From Streptomyces cyaneus (GTDB taxonomy: Bacteria; Actinomycetota; Actinomycetes; Streptomycetales; Streptomycetaceae), in NCBI RefSeq assembly GCF_004028635.1, contig NZ_RQJW01000003.1:806001-870000 (forward strand): a DNA stretch of 64,000 nucleotides, written 5' to 3'. The position numbers and the translations under genes are program-made. Of the stretch, positions 9,040 through 18,364 are shown one piece after another. Every line of letters begins with the position of its first letter. Position 1 is the stretch's first letter. The notes below the pieces were generated by a model. It did no database searches. It saw only the letters and a list, made by a program, of their open reading frames with translations, and was not told the DNA's origin.

Positions 9040-9645
9040 ATGCGGGCGATCAGCGGACTCTGGCGCTGGCGACACAATCCGCTGCGCCGTGCGACCGACC
9101 TGGCCGAGGCCTGGGTCGCCCTCGCGGCGTTACTGCTGATCGTGGTCGTCACGCCCTTTGCCGGCTCCCTGGTCGGCGGCCTCGCCCAAGGTGCCCTGCA
9201 GAAGTCCGTCCGCGAGCAGCGCGCCTCCCGGCACCTGGTGACGGCGACCGTGGTCCGCAAGGTGGAAGGCTCCCCGCTGGACGCGGACCCCGAAGCCGCC
9301 ACCGGGCGGAACATGCGTAGCAGGGTCGTGGCCGACTGGACCGCGCCGGACGGCAGCGTGCACCAGGGTTCGGTCATGGCGAACCTCGAGACCCCACAGC
9401 CCGGCGACCGCTTCACGATATGGACGGACCAGCAGGGCCACACGGTCGCCCGCCCGTTGGACCCCGCGACGGCGGCGACGCACGCCGTGCTCGCCGGATT
9501 CGGCGCGGCCCTGCTCGCCGCAGGCCTTGTCGAGGCCGGCAGACGGCTGGTCGTCTGGCGCATGGTCCGTCACCGGTACGCGCGTTGGGACCAGGCGTGG
9601 GACAAGGCGGGTCCGGACTGGGGCCGGACCGGCACCGGCAGCTGA
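9040..9645 (+). CDS. Rv1733c-like two-TM membrane protein, TTA codon
   Basis: 201 aa from the ATG at 9040, preceded by GGAAGGGGG at 10-nt spacing; the GTG at 9031 is too close to that site. Two membrane segments (about residues 24-45 and 147-168) flank an extracytoplasmic domain with ATVVRKVEGSP, VVADWTAPDGS and GDRFTIWTD. This is the layout of the mycobacterial Rv1733c-type family, which Streptomyces carries in many copies. Function unknown. Leu31 is encoded by TTA (9130-9132), so translation should depend on the bldA tRNA and be tied to development. Confidence 0.8.
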   Translation: MRAISGLWRWRHNPLRRATDLAEAWVALAALLLIVVVTPFAGSLVGGLAQGALQKSVREQRASRHLVTATVVRKVEGSPLDADPEAATGRNMRSRVVADWTAPDGSVHQGSVMANLETPQPGDRFTIWTDQQGHTVARPLDPATAATHAVLAGFGAALLAAGLVEAGRRLVVWRMVRHRYARWDQAWDKAGPDWGRTGTGS

Positions 9646-9754
9646 CGGCCTTCCGGCTCTGGTCAACCCACCGCCCGCGCGCACGCTACGGTGGACCGGC
9701 CGAACTCTTCGGCAGCAAAACCCGCGTACTTCGAGGTGGGGGCACATCAACGCC

Positions 9755-12196
9755 ATGGCACAGGGCACGGTCCAGGTGACGCACACCGGCACATCGCGGT
9801 GGCGGCGCCGCACGGGTGAGTACGCATCGCTCGCGGCCGCCCTGGAAGCCGCGGCCGACGGTGACGTCCTCACCGTCGCGCCCGGCACCTACCGGGAGAA
9901 CCTCGTCGTCCAGCGGGCGGTGACCCTGCGCGGCCCCGAGGGCTCTCCGGGCTCCGTACGCATCGCGCCGCTCGACGGTGTGCCGCTGACGGTACGCGCC
10001 TCTGCAGTGGTCCAGGACCTGCATGTGGAGGGCCAAGACGCGGCGGCGCCCGCGCTGCTCGTCGAGGAGGGCGCCCCGGAGCTGTCGGACGTCCGGGTCG
10101 TCACGCGGTCCGCGGCCGGGATCGAGGTGCGTGGCGGCGCGCGCCCGACCGTGCGCCGCTGCACCGTCGACAATCCCGCGGGCATCGGCATCGCCGTACT
10201 CGACGGCGGGGGCGGGGTGTTCGAGGAGTGCGAGGTCGTCGCGGCAGGCCAGGCGGGCATCGCCGTGCGCGGCGGGGCGCACCCCCGTCTGGAGCGCTGC
10301 CGGGTCCACCACGCCTCGGGCTCGGGGCTGACGGCTACGGGGGAGAACTCCGCGCTGGAAGCGGTGGGTTGCGAGGTCTACGAGGTCAGGGGCTCCGGCG
10401 TCCAGGTCACCGGCCGGGCCACCGCCCACCTCACCGACTGCGATGTGCACCGCACCACCGCCGACGGCATCACGCTCGACACGGACGCCGTGCTGACGCT
10501 GGCCGACTGCCGTATCCACGACATCCCGGAGAACGCGGTCGACCTGCGCTCCCGCTCCGTGCTCACCCTGACCCGCACGACGGTGCGTCAGTTCGGGCGC
10601 AACGGCCTGTCGGTGTGGGATCCGGGCACGCGCGTGGACGCCAATCAGTGCGAGATCTTCGACAGCACGGGCGACTATCCGGCGGTGTGGGTCAGCGACG
10701 GCGCCACCGCGGTACTGGAATCCTGCCGGGTGCACGACGTGCCGGACGCCCTGTTCGTCCTCGACCGCGGCTCCCGCGCGGACGTGGTCGACAGCGACCT
10801 GTCCCAGGTGCGCAACACCGCCGTGTCGGTGAGCGACGGCGCCACCGCCCAGCTCGACGACTGCCGTATCCGGGACGCGGCGACGGGCGCCTGGTTCCGG
10901 GACCACGGCAGCGGCGGCACTCTCAACAACTGCACCCTGGACGGCACCCAGACCGGCGTGATCGTCACCAAGGGCGCCGACCCCACCATCGAGCGCTGCA
11001 CCGTCGACTCCCCCGCGGAGGCAGGGTTCTACGTCTCTGCGGGCGGCCGCGGCACCTTCCTGAACTGCCGGGTGAGGGGCAGCGCCGGCTACGGCTTCCA
11101 TGTGATCGACGGCTGCCGTACGACGCTGAAGAAGTGCCGCACGGAGCGGTGCGCGCGCGGCGGTTACGAGTTCGCGGACGGTGGCCCGGACGCGGCTTCC
11201 GGGGTGGGCCCCGACGTGGAGGACTGCACCAGCGACGAGAGCGCGGGCCTCAGGCAGCCGCCCCCGGCGCCGGAGCCCGCCGTACAGACGGTGCGCCAGT
11301 CCCCCGGGCTCCTCGGCGCCATCCCCGGCCAGCGCAGCACCGAGCAGGAGCCGTTGATCGCCGCCTCGGAGCCCGAGCAGCCGGCGCGGACGTCCAAGGC
11401 CGTCCTCGGTGAACTGGACGCGCTGGTGGGCCTGGAGAGCGTCAAGCGCGAGGTCCGCGCCCTCACCGACATGATCGAGGTGGGCCGGCGCCGCCAGCAG
11501 GCGGGTCTGAAGGCCGCGTCGGTCAAGCGGCACCTGGTCTTCACCGGCTCCCCCGGCACCGGCAAGACGACGGTCGCCCGCCTCTACGGCGAGATCCTCG
11601 CCTCCCTCGGTGTCCTGGAAAAGGGCCACCTGGTCGAGGTGTCCCGCGTCGACCTGGTCGGCGAGCACATCGGCTCCACGGCGATCCGCACGCAGGAGGC
11701 CTTCGACAAGGCGCGTGGCGGTGTGCTGTTCATCGACGAGGCGTACGCGCTGTCGCCGGAGGACTCGGGCCGGGACTTCGGCAAGGAGGCCATCGACACG
11801 CTGGTGAAGCTGATGGAGGACCACCGGGACGCGGTCGTGGTGATCGTGGCCGGCTACACGGCCGAGATGGAGCGCTTCCTCTCGGTCAACCCGGGTGTGG
11901 CGTCCCGCTTCTCACGGACCATCACCTTCAGTGACTACGGCCCCGACGAGCTGCTGCGGATCGTGGAGCAGCAGGCCGAGGAGCACGAGTACCGCCTCGG
12001 CCCGGGCCTCGCCGAGGCCCTGTTGAAGTACTTCACGGCGATCCCCAAGGGCCCGGCGTTCGGCAACGGCCGTACGGCACGCCAGACCTTCGAGGCGATG
12101 GTGGAGCGACACGCGAGCCGGGTCGCCCAGCTCGACGAGCCGAGCACGGACGACCTGACCCTGCTGTACGCGGAGGATCTGCCGGAACTGCCCTGA
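9755..12196 (+). CDS. Right-handed beta-helix / CbxX-type AAA+ ATPase fusion
   Basis: 813 aa from the ATG at 9755. Residues 15-500 are a pectate-lyase-like parallel beta-helix. It begins YASLAAALEAAADGDVLTVAPGTY and continues as many coils of 23-24 aa ending in Cys-Xaa-Val/Ile, for example PTVRRCTVDNP, PTIERCTVDSP and TTLKKCRTERC. A Pro-rich linker leads to an AAA+ domain starting LDALVGLESVKREV, with Walker A GSPGTGKTT (598-606), Walker B VLFIDEAY (about 657-664) and FGNGRTARQTFE near the end. The AAA part belongs to the CbxX/SpoVK/EccA family, which remodels protein complexes and serves type VII secretion in mycobacteria. The helix probably binds a polymer or partner. There is no signal peptide, so it is cytoplasmic, and no esx genes are in the window. 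Confidence 0.88.
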   Translation: MAQGTVQVTHTGTSRWRRRTGEYASLAAALEAAADGDVLTVAPGTYRENLVVQRAVTLRGPEGSPGSVRIAPLDGVPLTVRASAVVQDLHVEGQDAAAPALLVEEGAPELSDVRVVTRSAAGIEVRGGARPTVRRCTVDNPAGIGIAVLDGGGGVFEECEVVAAGQAGIAVRGGAHPRLERCRVHHASGSGLTATGENSALEAVGCEVYEVRGSGVQVTGRATAHLTDCDVHRTTADGITLDTDAVLTLADCRIHDIPENAVDLRSRSVLTLTRTTVRQFGRNGLSVWDPGTRVDANQCEIFDSTGDYPAVWVSDGATAVLESCRVHDVPDALFVLDRGSRADVVDSDLSQVRNTAVSVSDGATAQLDDCRIRDAATGAWFRDHGSGGTLNNCTLDGTQTGVIVTKGADPTIERCTVDSPAEAGFYVSAGGRGTFLNCRVRGSAGYGFHVIDGCRTTLKKCRTERCARGGYEFADGGPDAASGVGPDVEDCTSDESAGLRQPPPAPEPAVQTVRQSPGLLGAIPGQRSTEQEPLIAASEPEQPARTSKAVLGELDALVGLESVKREVRALTDMIEVGRRRQQAGLKAASVKRHLVFTGSPGTGKTTVARLYGEILASLGVLEKGHLVEVSRVDLVGEHIGSTAIRTQEAFDKARGGVLFIDEAYALSPEDSGRDFGKEAIDTLVKLMEDHRDAVVVIVAGYTAEMERFLSVNPGVASRFSRTITFSDYGPDELLRIVEQQAEEHEYRLGPGLAEALLKYFTAIPKGPAFGNGRTARQTFEAMVERHASRVAQLDEPSTDDLTLLYAEDLPELP

Positions 12197-12317
12197 GTAC
12201 GGGCCAGCCACGTTCGCGCGACACAGCCCTCAGCACCGAACGCGCCCGACGACGGCCCTTGAGCCCGCACCTCCTGTAGGAAGAGCTCACCTTCTGGTGC
12301 CCTCATTTTCAGTGGGA

Positions 12318-14672
12318 TCAGCCCTCGGGTACGGTCTCCGGCCTCTGCGCCGGCACCTCCGGACGCAGCCGTGCCAGCAGTCGCTCCCGTTCTTCCGCGA
12401 ACGCCAGGTCCGCCTGGTAGTCGCTGTGGCCGAGGATCGGAGCCGGCAAGGGGTGTTCGGGTGTACGGCCGTACGCCAGGGGGTCCTTGAGGGCCTCGCG
12501 GTCCACCGCGGGGCCGCAGTCGCCGGGCAGGCGGACCGGGCCGCCGATGGGGTCGGTGAGCCGGTACAGGTTGCGCCAGCAGTCGACCTCGGCGTGCAGG
12601 GAGCTGAGCGCGGCCGGGCCGAAGTGGGCCGGGAACCAACGGCCGTAGAGGCGTTCCAGCGGGGAGCCGTAGGTCAGGAGCGCGACCCGCTTGCGGTCGG
12701 CCGGTGTCAGCTGCCAGGCCGCCGCGGCCGCGAGCACGCTGCCCTGGGAGTGCCCTGAGATGACGAGGCGGCGGCCGTCCTCGGCGCGCGTCCAGGTCGC
12801 CATCCGCCAGGTCAGGTCGGGTACCGCGCGCTCGGCGTAGCAGGGCGGTGCGAAGGGGTGCGCGGCGCGCGGCCAGAAGGTGCCGACGTCCCACAGGATG
12901 CCGATCGTGCGCCGCGCGGAGGCGTCCTTGTAGGCGCGCCTGCCCCAGGTGACGAAGAGTATGAAGCCGACGCCGATCAGCCAGGAGCCCAGCGCCTGCG
13001 CCGTCTCGGCGGCGCCGTGGACGAAGGCGTACGTCTCGTCGGCGGCCGCATTCGGTGTCTCGTCGGTCGTCAGGGCGCCGACCAGCGCTCCGGCGCCGAG
13101 GAGCAGGGTGGCGGCAGCGGTGACGGCGACGAAGAGGGGGGCGCGGTCGGTGAGCGTGGCCATCGCGCGCGTGCTCGCGATACGGCGGGTGCGTGCCGTG
13201 TCCTGGGGCTCCCCCGCATAGTCGAGCTCCACCGTGCCCAGCTCGGTGCGGCGCAGCTGCCAGGCCCGCCGTGCCAGCCCGCCGCAGAGCAGCAGCAGGA
13301 GGATCAGCAGCGGCGGGATGACGGACGCCTGCCAGGTCAGCAGGACGGGCGGGCCGGCCATGGACGTGCCCGTTCCGTCCAGCCAGTCGGCCACCCGCTG
13401 GGCGACCCCGCCCGACATCACGCCGCCGAGGGCACTGGCCAGCATCACCACGGCCGGTCCGCCGAGTCCGCGCATCGCGGCGCGCGGGTCGGGACTAGTG
13501 CGGTGCAAGACGTGGGCCACGACGGCGAGGACGATGACGAGCAGGCCCTGGAGGAAGGCGATGGCGCCGAAGGTGGGGTCGCCCGGCAGCCGGCCCGCCG
13601 ACTGCCAGCCCGGCCGCTCCCACCCGGCGTACACCAGGGCGAGCGCCAGCAGGACGAGAGAGGCCAGCGGCAGGCGTCGTACGAGATGCTCGTCGAGTTC
13701 CTGGTCGAGGCGGTTCTCGCTGCGGCCCCGGCGGCAGACCACCCACACCACGACGGCCGCCCCGGCGACGATCGCCGCTTCGAGCAGCCATCCCAGTGTG
13801 TCGAGGAGGGCGGGTCCGCCGGGCCTGCGGTCGAAGCGCGCCGCCGCCGAGCCCACCGCCGCGGCGACCGTCAGCAGGCCGGCGGCGGTGTGCGCGGCGC
13901 GCAGCCGGGCGACCAGGCGACGGCCGTACCAGAAGCCGGGGCGGCCCAGGGAGGTGCGGCCGGACTCCTCGTCGGGCTCGGGCTCGCGGGACATCGGCTG
14001 CTGGGACTCGTACGCGCTCCAGGTGCGGCGGGAGAGGTACCACAGCAGGCCGGTCAGCGCGGCCGGCACCACGGCGGCGAGGGCGAGCCTGCGGCCCGGG
14101 CGGCTCCACCAGCTGCCGTCCGAGACGACGGGCGACAGGAAGCCCAGCCAGCTGTGCCGCTCGGCGCACGCGCGCGTGCCCGCGCACTGCCAGGCCGTGA
14201 GGTCCAGGGCGACCTCGCACGCGGCCGCGACCAGCAGCACCGTCAGCGTCAGTCCCGCGAGCCGCACGAGGAGGCCGTAGAAGCGCACCGTACGGTCGCG
14301 GTCCCGCGCGGTGGGGCGCATCCAGTGGGCGAGGTTGACGACCATGAACGGCAGTAACAGCAGCCACAGGGCGCGGGCACTGTTTCCTGAGGTGAGGTTG
14401 CACCAGACGTAGGCTTCGGGGACCGGTTTGCCCCGGTATTCGTCCGGTCTGTGTTCGGCGTCGACATCCTCGGTGCGGCGGAAGACGGCGGCCGTGTCGT
14501 CGCCGGTGATCCGCACCGTTCGCGGATCGTCGAGCATGTCCTGCGGTGTGGTGCCGCCGACACCGTGGACCAGGAGTTCCAAGGCGATCCGGGCGCCCCC
14601 TGGCCCCTCGACGGGACCGTCCGTCGCCGGGTCCGCCCCGTTTCTCGCAGCACGTTCTTGAGCATGTTCCAC
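12318..14672 (-). CDS. Large membrane protein with serine-hydrolase motifs at both ends
   Basis: 784 aa from the GTG at 14672, which has GGGGGAA at good spacing; the open frame continues far upstream but is not coding there. Residues 30-42 read ALELLVHGVGGTT, an oxyanion-type HGxGG strand. Many hydrophobic segments fill residues 100-590. The C-terminus (630-784) has the nucleophile elbow VISGHSQGSVL, with Ser642, then a YGSPLERLYGR stretch and HSDYQADLAF with a candidate His. The alpha/beta-hydrolase core thus seems interrupted by a large polytopic insert, giving a membrane-bound lipase/esterase-like protein. The acid residue and substrate are unclear. It stands alone, divergent from the DeoR gene 291 bp away. 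Confidence 0.75.
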   Translation of the reverse strand: MEHAQERAARNGADPATDGPVEGPGGARIALELLVHGVGGTTPQDMLDDPRTVRITGDDTAAVFRRTEDVDAEHRPDEYRGKPVPEAYVWCNLTSGNSARALWLLLLPFMVVNLAHWMRPTARDRDRTVRFYGLLVRLAGLTLTVLLVAAACEVALDLTAWQCAGTRACAERHSWLGFLSPVVSDGSWWSRPGRRLALAAVVPAALTGLLWYLSRRTWSAYESQQPMSREPEPDEESGRTSLGRPGFWYGRRLVARLRAAHTAAGLLTVAAAVGSAAARFDRRPGGPALLDTLGWLLEAAIVAGAAVVVWVVCRRGRSENRLDQELDEHLVRRLPLASLVLLALALVYAGWERPGWQSAGRLPGDPTFGAIAFLQGLLVIVLAVVAHVLHRTSPDPRAAMRGLGGPAVVMLASALGGVMSGGVAQRVADWLDGTGTSMAGPPVLLTWQASVIPPLLILLLLLCGGLARRAWQLRRTELGTVELDYAGEPQDTARTRRIASTRAMATLTDRAPLFVAVTAAATLLLGAGALVGALTTDETPNAAADETYAFVHGAAETAQALGSWLIGVGFILFVTWGRRAYKDASARRTIGILWDVGTFWPRAAHPFAPPCYAERAVPDLTWRMATWTRAEDGRRLVISGHSQGSVLAAAAAWQLTPADRKRVALLTYGSPLERLYGRWFPAHFGPAALSSLHAEVDCWRNLYRLTDPIGGPVRLPGDCGPAVDREALKDPLAYGRTPEHPLPAPILGHSDYQADLAFAEERERLLARLRPEVPAQRPETVPEG

Positions 14673-14963
14673 TGTTCGCACTTCCCCCGTGACGAGCCGT
14701 CGGCTTCTGTCTGTGCGGGCACAAGGATCTCCCCGGAGGGTGTCTCTTACACCTCTCGTCACGGAATCTCCCCGATCCGTGTGAAGAACGGTGGAGCGCA
14801 CGATGCGAAAGTGACATGCGCGCGTCGTGACAGCCAGTGGCGCGACCGGTACCGACCCATGCGAGTATGGGACGTCCCGCGCACCGGGAGGGGCGAGAAT
14901 GTCCTCATCAGAGCAGGTGCGCAGGGCATGTCGAACGGCACAGGCGAAAGGACCGGAGCGTAC

Positions 14964-15791
14964 GTGAGCGAGAATCAGAACCTCCTCGCGGAGCAGCGGC
15001 GCGCCCTGATCCTGGACGAGGTACGGCGCCGAGGCGGGGTGCGCGTCAACGAGCTGACGCGAAAGCTCGGCGTTTCGGACATGACGGTGCGGCGCGATCT
15101 CGACGCGCTGGCCCGGCAGGGCGTGCTGGAGAAGGTGCACGGCGGTGCGGTCCCGGTGGTCGAGGCGAGCACGCACGAGCCGGGCTTCGAGGCCAAGTCG
15201 GGTCTGGAGCTGACGGCCAAGGAGGACATCGCGCGGGCGGCGGCCGAGCTGGTCGCGCCGGGCTCCGCGATCGCGCTGTCGGGCGGTACGACGACGTACG
15301 CGCTGGCCCACCAGCTGGTCGACGTGCCCGACCTCACGGTGGTCACGAACTCGGTGCGGGTGGCCGACGTCTTCCACGCCGCGCAGCGCACGTCGGGCCC
15401 CCGGCAGGGCGCGGCCACGGTCGTGCTGACCGGCGGGGTGCGCACGCCGTCCGACTCGCTGGTGGGGCCGGTGGCCGACCAGGCGATCGCGGCGCTCCAC
15501 TTCGACGTGCTGTTCCTCGGTGTGCACGGGATATCGGTCGAGGCCGGCCTGTCCACGCCGAACCTCGCGGAGGCCGAGACCAACCGTCGTCTGGTGCAGT
15601 CGGCGCGCCGGGTCGTGGTGGTCGCCGACCACACCAAGTGGGGCGTGGTGGGGCTGAGTTCGTTCGCGGCGCTGGAGCAGGTCGACACGCTGGTCACGGA
15701 CGCCGGTCTCGAGACCGAGGCGCGCTCGGAGATCGCGGAGCATCTGCGGCTGGTGGTCGCGGGCGAGCCCGACGAGGGTGCGGACCTCTGA
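14964..15791 (+). CDS. DeoR/GlpR-family transcriptional regulator
   Basis: 275 aa from the GTG at 14964 (GGAG 5 nt upstream); ATG 14928 is an in-frame alternative. N-terminal winged helix-turn-helix (residues 7-60) with LAEQRRALILDEVRRRGGV and SDMTVRRDLDAL. The C-terminal DeoRC sugar-phosphate sensor domain has ALSGGTTTYALAHQL, VVTNSVRVADV and VVVVADHTKWG. Such regulators usually repress sugar-phosphate catabolism and are released by a phosphorylated sugar. No sugar genes are adjacent, so the target lies elsewhere. Confidence 0.9.
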   Translation: MSENQNLLAEQRRALILDEVRRRGGVRVNELTRKLGVSDMTVRRDLDALARQGVLEKVHGGAVPVVEASTHEPGFEAKSGLELTAKEDIARAAAELVAPGSAIALSGGTTTYALAHQLVDVPDLTVVTNSVRVADVFHAAQRTSGPRQGAATVVLTGGVRTPSDSLVGPVADQAIAALHFDVLFLGVHGISVEAGLSTPNLAEAETNRRLVQSARRVVVVADHTKWGVVGLSSFAALEQVDTLVTDAGLETEARSEIAEHLRLVVAGEPDEGADL

Positions 15792-15881
15792 GGTCGGCGG
15801 CATCTCGCCGTGCAGACATCTGACGGGGCGCCAGCTATGGTGACGCTGCCCGGTGCAGCGTCGGCATAGGGGGTTTCGTCC

Positions 15882-16361
15882 ATGGCTCACCTGCTGCGAG
15901 AGGTGGGGCTCGACTTCGTCGAGTCCGCACCCGTACGGCACGTCTTCGCACGGGAGATCACCGCTGCCCCGGAGACGGTCCACCACGCGCTGGCCGAGGA
16001 CGTGCCGGGCTGGACGGAGTGGTTCTCGGCGGTGACGCTGGCCCGGCCGCTCGACGACGGAGCCCGGCGCGAGATCCGGCTCAGGGGCGGTACGCGTTTC
16101 GAGGAGACGATCCTCGTGGCGAAGAGCCCCGAGGTGTACGCCTACCGCATCGACGTCACCAACGCGCCGGGGGCGCGGGCCATGGTCGAGGAGTGGCGGC
16201 TCGCCCCCGCGGGGACGGGCACGCGCGTGCAATGGACCTTCGCGGTGGACGGCACGGCACCCTTCCGGTTCACCCTCGGCCTCGCGCGGCCCGGCCTCGG
16301 CAGGGCGTTCCGGGACGCGGTGACCGCGCTGGACCGACGGCTGGCGTCCGCGGCGCCCTAG
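15882..16361 (+). CDS. SRPBCC (START-like) ligand-binding protein
   Basis: 159 aa. The pattern VRHVFAREITAAPETVHHAL, WTEWFSAVTLARPLDDGARREIRL and VEEWRLAPAGTGTRVQWTFAV is that of polyketide-cyclase/dehydrase-like SRPBCC proteins, which form a helix-grip pocket for hydrophobic ligands. Function unknown. It converges with the cysteine desulfhydrase gene 28 bp away, with no clear terminator between them. Confidence 0.8.
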   Translation: MAHLLREVGLDFVESAPVRHVFAREITAAPETVHHALAEDVPGWTEWFSAVTLARPLDDGARREIRLRGGTRFEETILVAKSPEVYAYRIDVTNAPGARAMVEEWRLAPAGTGTRVQWTFAVDGTAPFRFTLGLARPGLGRAFRDAVTALDRRLASAAP

Positions 16362-16389
16362 GCTTCGCCGCTCGCCTGGTCTGCGTCGG

Positions 16390-17514
16390 TCACTCGGGCC
16401 AGACGCCCGTGGCCAGCAGCTGCTCGATGGCCGCCGCGTACGGTGCGATGTCCAGGCCCTGCTCGGCCAGCCACGCGTCCGAGTAGTACTTGTCGAGGTA
16501 CCGGTCCCCCGGGTCGCACAGCAGCGTCACCACGCTCCCCCGCCGTCCCTCGGCCACCATCTCGGCGACGATCTTCAGCGCGCTCCACAGGCCGGTGCCC
16601 GTCGAGCCGCCCGCCTTGCGTCCGATGCCCTGCTCCAGCGCCCGTACGGCGGCCACACTCGCCGCGTCCGGCACCTTCATCATCCGGTCGATGGCGCCGG
16701 GCACGAAGCTCGGCTCCATACGCGGTCGGCCGATGCCCTCGATGCGGGAGCCGCGGCCGCAGGTGACGTCCGAATCGCCGGTGGTCCAGCCCTCGAAGAA
16801 GCACGAATTCTCCGGATCGGCGACACAGATGCGGGTGTCGTGCTGCATGTAGTGGACATACCGCGCGATGGTCGCGGAGGTGCCGCCGGTGCCGGCCGTG
16901 GCGACGATCCACGCGGGCTCCGGGAACCGCTCCAACTCCAGCTGGCGGAAGATGGATTCGGCGATGTTGTTGTTGCCGCGCCAGTCCGTGGCCCGTTCGG
17001 CGTAGGTGAACTGGTCCATGTAGTGGCCGCCGGTCTCCACCGCGAGGCGGGCGGACTCCTCGTACATCTTGCGCGAGTCGTCCACGAAGTGGCACCGGCC
17101 GCCGTGGAACTCGATCAGGCGGCACTTCTCGGCGCTCGTCGTGCGCGGCATGACCGCGATGAAGGGCACGCCGATCAGCTTCGCGAAGTACGCCTCGGAG
17201 ACGGCCGTAGAACCGCTGGACGCCTCGATCACGGGGCGACCCGGCCGGATCCAGCCATTGCACAGGCCGTAGAGGAAGAGCGAACGGGCCAGGCGGTGCT
17301 TGAGGCTGCCGGTCGGGTGGGTCGACTCGTCCTTCAGGTACAGGTCGATGCCCCAGTGCTCCGGCAGCGGGAAGCGCAGCAAGTGTGTGTCGGCCGATCG
17401 GTTGGCGTCGGCCTGGACCTTGCGCACGGCTTCTTTCAGCCAGACGCGGTAGGCGGCGTCGCTGTGGTCGACGTCGAGGGTCACGCCGGACGGGGTCTGC
17501 TGGATGGTGCTCAC
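16390..17514 (-). CDS. cds1: PLP-dependent L-cysteine desulfhydrase, Cds1 family
   Basis: 374 aa, fold-type II PLP enzyme. PLP lysine in [14 protein letters not shown]; phosphate/carboxylate loop [19 protein letters not shown]; glycine loop [16 protein letters not shown]-terminal [19 protein letters not shown]. It closely resembles the mycobacterial Cds1 (Rv3684) family, which breaks cysteine into pyruvate, ammonia and hydrogen sulfide and so affects redox balance. The ATG at 17514 follows GAGGAGC. Repeats at 17569-17627 upstream look regulatory. Confidence 0.87.
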   Translation of the reverse strand: MSTIQQTPSGVTLDVDHSDAAYRVWLKEAVRKVQADANRSADTHLLRFPLPEHWGIDLYLKDESTHPTGSLKHRLARSLFLYGLCNGWIRPGRPVIEASSGSTAVSEAYFAKLIGVPFIAVMPRTTSAEKCRLIEFHGGRCHFVDDSRKMYEESARLAVETGGHYMDQFTYAERATDWRGNNNIAESIFRQLELERFPEPAWIVATAGTGGTSATIARYVHYMQHDTRICVADPENSCFFEGWTTGDSDVTCGRGSRIEGIGRPRMEPSFVPGAIDRMMKVPDAASVAAVRALEQGIGRKAGGSTGTGLWSALKIVAEMVAEGRRGSVVTLLCDPGDRYLDKYYSDAWLAEQGLDIAPYAAAIEQLLATGVWPE

Positions 17515-17568
17515 GGCGCTGCTCCTCGTGCTGTTCGGCCACGGCGGATCGCGTGGCCGTCGCTTCGA

Positions 17569-17627
17569 GCATAAACATCTTCCGCACGCTTCTCACCTGC
17601 ATAAACACATCTTTGAGAGGCTCAAAG
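17569..17627. promoter_or_regulatory. Repeats upstream of cds1 in the 17515-17856 gap
   Basis: The 342-bp gap has no gene but clear repeats 55-113 bp upstream of the cds1 start. GCATAAACATCTT (17569-17581) recurs as GCATAAACACATCTT (17599-17613), 30 bp or three helical turns later. A perfect inverted repeat CTTTGAG-AGG-CTCAAAG (17611-17627) overlaps the second copy. The AT-rich blocks stand out from the surrounding high-GC sequence and may be cds1 promoter and operator elements. Confidence 0.5.
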
Positions 17628-17856
17628 GCACCCCTGGGCCATCGGTCTCACGGGGCCCGTGGGGGCGCATTCGCGCGAGTGCTCCGAGTGCCCCCGGTCA
17701 GGCGTGACGTGCGTACTGGTGCTCGGCGCGGGACGAGGGCAGACTGCACCGGAAGGGACGGCGATCCCGAACGGGGGGCACACTGGATCACGACCAGGGC
17801 CGGCCACACCCACCCAGGACGAGCCGGCACACCGACGCGCACTAAGGGGGCGGGGC

Positions 17857-18180
17857 ATGGCGGAGGCGGAGTTCAGGGCCACGGGCGTGCGGATCGGGAA
17901 GCGGCTGCGCTCGCTGACCCGGGCCGGGCAGGTGCGGATCAGCGACGGCAGGGTGCAACTGCTCACCAGCTACGGCAGCGAGATCGACAGCGCACCCGTG
18001 CAAGCGGTACGGGCGTCCAAGCCCTGGTTCTCGCCGGACGACCGGGCGTTGGCGGACCTCAACGGCAAGCGCTACTCACTGACCCTGGGCGATCACGACC
18101 CCGCGCCGGGAGAGCCTGGTCCCCCCGCGGCGCGCCGGTTCATAGAGGCCGTACGGAAGGCTGCGGGACGTAAGGGCTGA
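17857..18180 (+). CDS. Conserved hypothetical protein, 107 aa
   Basis: Not recognised. The ATG at 17857 follows AAGGGGGCGGGG. The protein is soluble and basic, starting MAEAEFRATGVRIGKRLRSL, with a short beta-like stretch GQVRISDGRVQLLTSYGSEI and then APVQAVRASKPWFSP. C-terminal residues 85-107 look helical and charged. G/C-rich third positions and a good ribosome site support it as real. It precedes the ATP-binding protein in the same direction, 184 bp apart. Confidence 0.65.
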   Translation: MAEAEFRATGVRIGKRLRSLTRAGQVRISDGRVQLLTSYGSEIDSAPVQAVRASKPWFSPDDRALADLNGKRYSLTLGDHDPAPGEPGPPAARRFIEAVRKAAGRKG

Positions 18181-18190
18181 GTCACCGCGA

Positions 18191-18238
18191 GTTGCGTTAC
18201 CGCAACCCCTGCGTCACTCTGGTCTCACGTCACTCTGG
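18191..18238. promoter_or_regulatory. Repeats upstream of the ATP-binding protein gene
   Basis: GTTGCG-TTAC-CGCAAC (18191-18206) is a perfect inverted repeat. CGTCACTCTGG then occurs twice (18212-18222 and 18228-18238), 16 bp apart. All lie 127-174 bp upstream of the GTG at 18365 and may be regulatory; the inverted repeat could also end the gene finishing at 18180. Confidence 0.4.
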
Positions 18239-18364
18239 GTTTACCGGCGATAACGCTGCGAACCAGCCCGCCGGTCATGACAGCAGGCGGCCGTTTCCAT
18301 CAAGCACCCTGCTGGATCCGTACTCCGTGTTCTTCCGGACCTCTTCAGTCGGGGAGTCGCAGCC

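Noticed and set aside
9686..11824. 712-aa minus-strand frame
   Set aside because: Antisense of the beta-helix/AAA gene.
12197..12317. Terminator between the AAA and hydrolase genes
   Set aside because: No clear inverted repeat was found in this 121-bp convergent gap.
12318..16232. 1304-aa minus-strand open frame
   Set aside because: It joins the serine-hydrolase gene to a reverse reading of the DeoR gene. A proper GTG with ribosome site at 14672 marks the real start.
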